Shown: positions 30,201 to 34,506 of the stretch, one piece after another
How positions within the stretch are numbered: the first letter of the stretch is position 1
Layout: each line of letters begins with the position of its first letter
Origin: a virus
Reading direction: 5' to 3' (one strand)
DNA length: 34,506 nt
Virus record (IMG/VR): IMGVR_UViG_3300046535_001139
Coordinates: 1 to 34,506 of that record
Made by a program: the position numbers and the translations under genes
Notes under the pieces: model-generated
What the model saw: the letters and a program-made list of their open reading frames with translations, nothing else
Told to the model about the DNA's origin: nothing
Databases searched by the model: none

Positions 30201-30433
30201 GCGGGCTCCAACTCGACGTGAGCCGCGGCCAGCGCGCGCAGCGCCACGATGAGGTCCATCCGGGCTTCGTACTCTTCATAACCGTTGTCGAACTGCGTGC
30301 ACCCGCGATTGCCGTTGCCGTAATCTTCGACCTCGTCGTAGTTGGGCAGCCAGTTCGAGGCGGCCTCGAGGACGGCCTTCCACTGGTCGACATCAGCGAC
30401 CCGCAGCGTCACGGTCAACTGCGATTGCGCCAT
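30197..30433 (-). CDS. Small hypothetical protein
   Basis: The 78-residue protein starts MAQSQLTVTLRVADVDQWKA and continues with an acidic middle (NYDEVEDYGNGNRG) and helical end (DLIVALRALAAAHVELEPA). ATG 30433 is used; ATG 30442 adds three residues. Not recognised. Placed between the holin-like gene and microprotein genes. Confidence 0.55.
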   Translation of the reverse strand: MAQSQLTVTLRVADVDQWKAVLEAASNWLPNYDEVEDYGNGNRGCTQFDNGYEEYEARMDLIVALRALAAAHVELEPA

Positions 30434-30434
30434 A

Positions 30435-30707
30435 TCAGGCATTGGTCGGCGGGTTCGGTGGCGGTGGCGTGGAGCCACTCGTGATGGCCGCACCACTGGC
30501 GCTCGAGGACTGCGCGGCCCGAGTGGCTGCTTTCGCGAACTCCTGGCCAAAGACGAACGTCATCGCCGCGGTCATCATCCCGACGATCGCGAGGGTGGTG
30601 TTGCTCGTGTCGTTGGAGCCGTTGACCCAGAGGTAGGCGAAGCCAGCGACCACGACGAACGCCGCGATCCCGTACGAGAACACGAGCTTCAGGAGGTCCG
30701 TCTGCAT
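30435..30707 (-). CDS. Holin-like membrane protein
   Basis: The 90-residue protein has two transmembrane helices (VFSYGIAAFVVVAGFAYLWV and TLAIVGMMTAAMTFVFG) with a short loop and a polar Ser/Pro-rich C-terminal tail. Size, topology and position immediately after the endolysin gene (start overlapping its stop) fit a class II holin. It would release the endolysin at lysis. Confidence 0.72.
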   Translation of the reverse strand: MQTDLLKLVFSYGIAAFVVVAGFAYLWVNGSNDTSNTTLAIVGMMTAAMTFVFGQEFAKAATRAAQSSSASGAAITSGSTPPPPNPPTNA

Positions 30708-31495
30708 CACGGCTTGCTCTCGGTGAAGGTGACATCCGTCGCTCGGACCCAGTAGGTCGTCCCACTCGTGCCGGTGAAGATGTAGCCCGCCGTGCCGCCC
30801 GGCACGTCATGGACGGCCGAGGTGGCGGAGAGGCCGACGAGGGCCGGGTGCTGGTCGTTGATCGTGCCGTCCGTCAACCGGAAGAGCTCGACATCCGCCT
30901 TGGCGTCGATGGTCCCGGCCTTCGCTGGCGTCGGAACGCTGATCGGGAACATCTCGTCATCTCCTGGCGGGGGCTTGGGCAACGGCTTGCCCCAGAGGTG
31001 CACCAGCTCGGCAGTCGTGCCGTCGAACCTGTCGCGGTCGAGCGGGTGGCCCTGGTATTGCCAGACATCGGCGCGCTTGCCGTTGAACGTCGGCCACTTG
31101 GTCGTCCCGTAGTGGGCGATCCAGTTCCAGTCCTGACCAGCGTCGAAGTAGACCGCGTCCGAGGCATAGAAGCCGCAATGCTTGCCGGCGGCCTTGACGA
31201 GCCTCACGGCCTCACGGGTGGCGGCCTTGCTCGGCGGGTTGGCCTCCCAGTCGAGCGCGAAGCCATCGGCGCTGCTGGCGACCGAGAGGAATGCCGTCAT
31301 CTGATCGACGATCGGCACGCCCCGGACGAGGAAGTGGTAGGCGGCGAGGGGCTTGCCCATCTTGCGAACGTTGGCCGAATGCTGGTCCCAGCGGGGATCC
31401 TTCGCCGTCCCTTGGGTCGCCTTGACGATGTAGAACTGGGCGAAGGTGTTGGTGACGGCGTTGGAGTAGCTGAGGTCGACGCCCTCGAGGCTCAT
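30707..31495 (-). CDS. GH25 lysozyme-type endolysin with C-terminal beta domain
   Basis: The 262-residue protein has the GH25 muramidase pattern: EGVDLSYSNAV (Asp7), FYIVKATQGT, AAYHFLVRG and the catalytic FALDWEANPP (Asp82, Glu84), followed by WPTFNGKRADVWQYQGHPL. A linker leads to a C-terminal SH3-like beta domain (DVELFRLTDGT, GYIFTGTSGTTYWVRATDV). It cleaves the glycan chain of peptidoglycan. ATG 31495 overlaps the previous stop as ATGA. Confidence 0.9.
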   Translation of the reverse strand: MSLEGVDLSYSNAVTNTFAQFYIVKATQGTAKDPRWDQHSANVRKMGKPLAAYHFLVRGVPIVDQMTAFLSVASSADGFALDWEANPPSKAATREAVRLVKAAGKHCGFYASDAVYFDAGQDWNWIAHYGTTKWPTFNGKRADVWQYQGHPLDRDRFDGTTAELVHLWGKPLPKPPPGDDEMFPISVPTPAKAGTIDAKADVELFRLTDGTINDQHPALVGLSATSAVHDVPGGTAGYIFTGTSGTTYWVRATDVTFTESKP

Positions 31496-31707
31496 TCGGG
31501 CCTCACGCGGCGGACGATCTCGCCGCCGTCGATGATGATCGGCTTGGGATCCTCGAGCTCGGAGCGATAGGCACGCATGAGCAGCTTCGCGAACTCGCGG
31601 GCGCCCTCGGCCTCGACGACGCGGCCCTCGGCGCGCTTCAGCGCCTCCTCGGTCGTCCAGTGGTCCCAGGCCGTGGCGTAGAAGCGGAGGACGGCGGCGC
31701 GGCTCAT
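31492..31707 (-). CDS. Small hypothetical protein upstream of endolysin
   Basis: The 71-residue protein is helical (SRAAVLRFYATAWDHWTTEE, KLLMRAYRSELEDPK) with a short beta-like end (PIIIDGGEIVRRVRPE). It overlaps both neighbours by 4 bases, within the lysis block. Not recognised. Confidence 0.6.
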   Translation of the reverse strand: MSRAAVLRFYATAWDHWTTEEALKRAEGRVVEAEGAREFAKLLMRAYRSELEDPKPIIIDGGEIVRRVRPE

Positions 31708-32243
31708 GGACGAAGCCGATCGATGATGAGCAAGCCTGTCGCGACGGCTCCAAGGACGATGCCGAGCACGGTCAGGACGCTCCGGGTGTCGGTGAAGACG
31801 GAGCGCCGGCCAAGCGACTCGACGCGGGCGTCCTTGATGTCGCTGGTATTGGAGTCGATGCGGATGTCCAGCGCGTTGACGATGCTCGCCAGCTTCTCGA
31901 TCTCGCCGTGGAGGATGCTCGACAGGCTATCGGTCTCGCCGTGGAGCTTGGCCTCGAGGGCACGGTGCTCGGCCTGGTACTCGGCTTTGGGGATGAACGT
32001 CGAGCGGAGGTCGGCGAGCGTCTGCCGCCATTCGTTGGCATCCCGCTTGTACTCGCGGAGCGACTCGGCGACGACCTCGTGGACATCCCGATGCGCGGTC
32101 CATCGTTCGGTCGCGAGGATGATGTGGTCGTCGTAGCGCGTGTTGACCGTGTCGAGGCGGTCATCGAGGTTGCCCTTGGTGACGACGTCCGAGAGCGGCG
32201 GGTGATCTGTCGCACGCCTTGCAGACGGGTGCTCGGAGTCCAC
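31704..32243 (-). CDS. Coiled-coil protein with C-terminal membrane anchor
   Basis: The 179-residue protein is mainly a long coiled coil (REYKRDANEWRQTLADLRST, EHRALEAKLHGETDSL, EKLASIVNALDIRIDS) ending in one transmembrane helix (VLTVLGIVLGAVATGLLIID) and a short RLRP tail. This resembles XhlA-type or spanin-like lysis accessories. It is the first gene of the lysis/late operon, next to attP. Start GTG 32243. Confidence 0.68.
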   Translation of the reverse strand: MDSEHPSARRATDHPPLSDVVTKGNLDDRLDTVNTRYDDHIILATERWTAHRDVHEVVAESLREYKRDANEWRQTLADLRSTFIPKAEYQAEHRALEAKLHGETDSLSSILHGEIEKLASIVNALDIRIDSNTSDIKDARVESLGRRSVFTDTRSVLTVLGIVLGAVATGLLIIDRLRP

Positions 32244-32331
32244 TCACGGACACGCGCAATCGAGGCGGTGACGGGGCGACACGGCCCACGGTGACACGTT
32301 GAGAGCCGCGTGCCTACCGATTCGCCTATCG

Positions 32332-32381
32332 TGGCCGCGACTGGCCGCATATGGCCGGGATTGGCCGCAGTTGGCCGGGGC
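32332..32381. repeat. Five 10-bp phased TGGCCG repeats beside attP core
   Basis: TGGCCG occurs at 32332, 32342, 32352, 32362 and 32372, exactly 10 bp apart, so all copies face nearly the same side of the helix. They lie between one arm-site pair and the core. They may bind an excisionase or another DNA-bending protein. Confidence 0.85.
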
Positions 32382-32396
32382 TTCCGTTCGGGGAGT

Positions 32397-32450
32397 TGGG
32401 GTGGCCTACGGGGCTCGAACCCGTGACCTCTGGAGCCACAATCCAGTGCT
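32397..32450 (-). pseudogene. 3' part of tRNA-His (anticodon GTG), att core
   Basis: On the minus strand this holds the anticodon arm (CTGGA stem 32446-32442, loop TTGTGGC, TCCAG 32434-32430), the T arm with TTCGAGC loop and an acceptor strand AGGCCAC followed by discriminator C (typical of tRNA-His) and CCA ending at 32397. No D arm or 5' acceptor strand is found upstream, so it is not a working tRNA. On integration it would rebuild the 3' end of a host tRNA-His. Confidence 0.85.
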
Positions 32451-32501
32451 TATCGTGCTTGTGGAACGTGAAATCGGGGCTGAATGTGCCTATCTGCGTG
32501 C

Positions 32502-32774
32502 CTATCGTTCCTCGAACAGCACGGAACCGGGCGGCAAGGCGTCGTCCACGATCACCGTCCAGCCCGCGATCTGCTGCTCGATCGAGGCGTCAACCGCCGG
32601 GTCGGCGGCCACGAGCCGATCCCACTCGTCTCGCGAGATGCGCCATTGCATCGGCAGCCGCTCGCCGAGGACGCGAGGCTCCACGCGCTTCGTCCGGGGG
32701 TTGACCCATGGGATGCGCTGGAAGGGCACGATGCCCCGCTCGTCCAGGATCGCGGCGTAACGGGTGAGGCTCAT
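32502..32774 (-). CDS. Hypothetical protein beside attP
   Basis: The 90-residue protein (ATG 32774, ATGA overlap upstream) has TRYAAILDERGIVPFQRIPW, RISRDEWDRLVAADP and an end TVIVDDALPPGSVLFEER. Its ribosome site (AAGGAGA) lies inside the last codons of the preceding cassette gene. Its 3' end runs into the nearest arm-type site. Not recognised. Confidence 0.6.
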   Translation of the reverse strand: MSLTRYAAILDERGIVPFQRIPWVNPRTKRVEPRVLGERLPMQWRISRDEWDRLVAADPAVDASIEQQIAGWTVIVDDALPPGSVLFEER

Positions 32775-33049
32775 GCCGTCTCCTTCTCCGCCTGCCGGGA
32801 CAGGGCGGCCCCGAGTGCCTCGATGTCGTCCTGCATGAACTCACCACCGGCAGCGCGTGATAGGCGGTCATACACCCGCTGCGCCGCCTCTCGCAGCCCC
32901 GCGTCCGTGACGGGGGCGGCGGCGAGGGCGAGTCGCTCACGGATGTCCTCTTCGGCCCCGCACTCGACGTGGGACAACCCGCGGGCGTCATAGTCCCGAC
33001 GATGTTCCAGCATCGCCGCGAGGTCCGGTCGCTCTGGTGCGGGGGTCAT
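32771..33049 (-). CDS. Cassette paralogue 1 (MTPAPERPDL...EKETA)
   Basis: The 92-residue protein starts MTPAPERPDLAAMLEHRRDY, has the shared APVTDAGLREAAQ segment in the middle and ends ALSRQAEKETA. The same start, middle and end recur in the next two genes upstream. The final codons (GAG AAG GAG ACG GCA TGA) hold the ribosome site and the overlapping start of the following gene. The unique middle is helical. Function unknown. Confidence 0.65.
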   Translation of the reverse strand: MTPAPERPDLAAMLEHRRDYDARGLSHVECGAEEDIRERLALAAAPVTDAGLREAAQRVYDRLSRAAGGEFMQDDIEALGAALSRQAEKETA

Positions 33050-33769
33050 GCCGTCTCCTTCTGCCGGGACAGGGCGGCGTACTCGGCGACGATCTCCTCG
33101 GTGCGGTCCTCGCGGTCGGTCGTGTGTTCCCAGTCGTATCGGACGCTGATCGCGTAGATGGCCTGCCGAAGCCGCTCCACGTCCAGCCCCGCGTCCGTGA
33201 CGGGGGCGAGGTACTGGTTGCCGAAGTCATCGACGGCGGGCTGGTGCGTCCCGGCCGCGATGGCAGCGAGGTCCGGTCGCTCTGGTGCGGGGGCGCTCGG
33301 GACGTAGGGAACGCCATCCCACGGGCGGGCGTCGCGGTGGCGGGTCTGGAGGTCCGGTCGCTCTGGTGCGGGGGTCACGCCGTCTCCTTCTCCGCCTGCC
33401 GGGACAGGATGTCGCGGACGTAGTTGACCGCCGCGACGATCAGTGCGGCGTCGGCGTGGCCGTTCCGGTAGCGCATGTCCGCGATGTTCCTGCCGTTGGC
33501 CGTCAGGTGGCCCGTGACGAAACCCGGAGTCGTGGTAGCCGCCCACGGCCCCGGTGTTGCCTCATCGGAGAGTTGCTGCCACGGTCCATCTCGCAGCCCC
33601 GCGTCCGTGACGGGGGCGGCGGCACCGTTGCTGTCCCAATGCGAGCCACCGACTGGGCCGATCTCATCGAGCATGTCGAGCACGGCGGCCACACAGACGC
33701 ACGGCTGCCCGTCGGGATGCAGCGCCTCGATCCGCGCCCGGAGGTCCGGTCGCTCTGGTGCGGGGGTCA
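33021..33769. repeat. Four copies of a 26-28 bp repeat across the cassette genes
   Basis: A sequence beginning AGGTCCGGTCGCTCTGGTGC occurs at 33021-33048, 33269-33294, 33350-33377 and 33742-33769. Three copies form the 5' ends of the cassette genes (coding for TPAPERPDL) and one lies inside cassette 2. Two further shared blocks encode the PVTDAGL segment and the AEKETA ends. Confidence 0.9.
33046..33378 (-). CDS. Cassette paralogue 2
   Basis: The 110-residue protein starts at GTG 33378 (TPAPERPDLQTRHRDARP), has a second internal APAPERPDLAAIAAG, the APVTDAGLDVERL middle and ends ALSRQKETA. Internal repetition shows that the N-terminal segment was duplicated. Overlaps on both sides are 4 bases. 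A strong AAGGAGA ribosome site lies before the start inside the previous gene. Unknown function. Confidence 0.62.
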   Translation of the reverse strand: MTPAPERPDLQTRHRDARPWDGVPYVPSAPAPERPDLAAIAAGTHQPAVDDFGNQYLAPVTDAGLDVERLRQAIYAISVRYDWEHTTDREDRTEEIVAEYAALSRQKETA

Positions 33770-33770
33770 T
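33375..33770 (-). CDS. Cassette paralogue 3
   Basis: The 131-residue protein starts MTPAPERPDLRARIEALHPD with AAGGAGAA upstream; ATG 33809, which overlaps the previous stop as ATGA, would add 13 residues. It contains CVCVAAVLDMLDEIG, the AAPVTDAGLRD segment, and then a common phage motif SDEATPGPWAATTT with NGHADAALIVAAVNYV, ending ILSRQAEKETA. The ATPGPW-type family is widespread in phages but has no known function. Confidence 0.65.
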   Translation of the reverse strand: MTPAPERPDLRARIEALHPDGQPCVCVAAVLDMLDEIGPVGGSHWDSNGAAAPVTDAGLRDGPWQQLSDEATPGPWAATTTPGFVTGHLTANGRNIADMRYRNGHADAALIVAAVNYVRDILSRQAEKETA

Positions 33771-33805
33771 CCGTTCTCCTTCACTCGGTTCAGCAGCCTG
33801 ACGAG

Positions 33806-33976
33806 TCATCGCGCCCAACCGCGCGGCCAACCGCGTCGTCGGGCATGGCAACCGCCCCCACCCACGCAGACCGGGCGGCGCTGGCACTCGCGTCCGCCCA
33901 CGCAGCAGCAGTCTCGCTCGACCGACGCATCGAACAGGCGGCAATCACACCGCCAGTCGTGTTCATGCTGCTTCAT
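33806..33976 (-). CDS. Cys-rich small protein after integrase
   Basis: The 56-residue protein (ATG 33976, start overlapping the integrase stop as TGATG) has eight Cys (WRCDCRLFD, RDCCCVGGREC, RPVCVGGGGC) and a basic end (HARRRGWPRGWAR), so it may bind zinc and DNA. Coupling to the integrase makes a recombination accessory (excisionase-like) role possible but unproved. Confidence 0.55.
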   Translation of the reverse strand: MKQHEHDWRCDCRLFDASVERDCCCVGGRECQRRPVCVGGGGCHARRRGWPRGWAR

Positions 33977-34506
33977 CACATCTCCTTCGCTGGTCGGTTC
34001 AGCAGCCTGACGGCGGCTCGCTGCTGCTCGGGGATCACGTGGGCGTACCTCGAAGTCATGCGCGGCGAGGTATGGCCGAGCTGCTCCTGGACCGCCCGCA
34101 GGGACGCGCCACCCGACAGCATCAGCGTCGCGGCCCCATGCCGCAGTCCGTGCGGTGCCATCCGGGGCAGGCCCGCGTCCTCGAGGAGCCTCGGCAGGGC
34201 GTGGGTGACGGTCGCGCCGGCCAGCCGCTCGCCCGTCTTGGGGCCGAAGAACACCGGCTCCTTCGCCCCTCGCCTCGGAGCCGCAGCCAGCGCCAGCCGC
34301 GCGGCCTCCACGGCATCGTCGGAGATCGGGACGGCTCGGATGGTCGTCTTGGACACGCGGAGAGAGACGAAGCCCGCGTCGAGGTGGAGGTCGCCCTGGT
34401 TCAGCCCGAGCGCCTCGCCTCTTCGGAGTCCCGACCCCAGCAGGAAGGCCACGAACGGACCGAGCCATGTCTGCGCGGTGGCGTCGAGGATCGCCGCCGC
34501 CTGCTC
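33976..34506 (-). CDS. int: Tyrosine integrase, C-terminal part (runs off right edge)
   Basis: About 176 C-terminal residues are present; the frame is open to the window edge. The catalytic domain is clear: the first catalytic Arg in FLLGSGLRRGEALGLNQGDL, then APHGLRHGAATLMLSGG (His and Arg), VQEQLGHTSPRMTSRYAHV with LGH and the nucleophile Tyr, and a short tail ending KEM. It would recombine the attP core about 1.5 kb away with the host tRNA-His. The N-terminal arm-binding and core-binding domains lie outside the window. Confidence 0.93.
   Translation of the reverse strand, partial: EQAAAILDATAQTWLGPFVAFLLGSGLRRGEALGLNQGDLHLDAGFVSLRVSKTTIRAVPISDDAVEAARLALAAAPRRGAKEPVFFGPKTGERLAGATVTHALPRLLEDAGLPRMAPHGLRHGAATLMLSGGASLRAVQEQLGHTSPRMTSRYAHVIPEQQRAAVRLLNRPAKEM

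Larger units (their letters stand above)
32310..32507. other. attP region with paired arm-type sites
   Basis: The core is a tRNA-His 3' fragment (32397-32450). Four copies of a GTGCCTATCG-like 10-mer lie around it in the same orientation: 32310-32319 and 32322-32331 on one side, 32486-32495 and 32498-32507 on the other. Within each pair the spacing is 12 bp. A fifth near-copy, GTGCTTATCG (32446-32455), touches the core edge. Paired arm sites on both sides of a tRNA-derived core match the known layout of tyrosine-integrase attP sites. Confidence 0.75.

Noticed and set aside
32397-32475. Complete tRNA-His gene
   Set aside because: Only the 3' half is present; no D arm or 5' acceptor strand matches upstream, so it is the att core.
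1-34506. Integrated prophage with host flanks
   Set aside because: No host-type genes are visible at either edge, and phage genes lie on both sides of the attachment core; the first and last bases also show no obvious terminal repeat.

Overview
This window is almost wall-to-wall phage DNA: a high-GC temperate siphovirus with an HK97-type capsid, seen as one near-complete genome cut inside a gene at each edge. Nearly all genes lie on the minus strand and are packed head to tail, most junctions being 4-base ATGA or GTGA stop/start overlaps. The host cannot be named. High GC and frequent GTG starts suggest a GC-rich bacterium such as an actinomycete or a Chloroflexota member, and the attachment site shows that the host carries a tRNA-His with a genome-encoded CCA end. 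Because phage genes flank the attachment site on both sides, the sequence looks like a free or excised (attP) genome rather than an integrated prophage.

Layout. (1) Early operon, about 7489 down to 1, leftward: Cro-like regulator, two tiny membrane proteins, an ERF-type single-strand annealing protein, HNH nucleases, a replication-initiator-like protein, an unusual secreted DPBB/zinc-ribbon overlap, and a modification/resolution block (two small helix-turn-helix genes, an N6/N4-type methyltransferase, a Holliday-resolvase-like nuclease, a C5-cytosine methyltransferase). (2) Immunity region, 7490-8237: an XRE repressor and a SHOCT membrane protein on the plus strand, divergent from the Cro-like gene, with inverted operator-like repeats between them. 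(3) Late operon, 32243 down to 8221, leftward: lysis genes (coiled-coil membrane protein, GH25 endolysin, holin-like protein, microproteins), HNH, small terminase-position gene, TerL, portal, a joined protease-capsid gene, an accessory virion-protein block, head-tail connector, tail terminator, major tail protein, tail assembly genes, tape measure, hub, tail spike. (4) Integration region, 32244-34506: attP with arm-type repeats, three tandem cassette genes sharing both ends, a Cys-rich small protein and the C-terminal part of a tyrosine integrase that leaves the window on the right.

Most interesting points. The major capsid and major tail genes are each preceded by the same RNA-like leader (10-bp stem-loop, an identical 13-nt tail, then a start codon exactly 14 nt later) and each followed by a strong hairpin with a CCCAAG loop. 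For the capsid the leader lies inside a longer open frame that joins the prohead protease to the capsid protein, pointing to a nested internal start. A 526-residue virion-region protein is built of 24 repeats of about 18 residues and has 52 Lys/Arg but only two Asp and no Glu. TerL has no canonical start codon for its conserved N-terminus and may be reached by a -1 frameshift from the preceding gene. The attP site can be read at near base resolution.

No stretch longer than 300 bases lacks a gene. The largest gap (32244-32501) holds attP. The 29263-29358 gap shows nothing I can name. No complete tRNA, rRNA, CRISPR array or insertion sequence was seen, and no replicative polymerase or helicase is encoded in the window.
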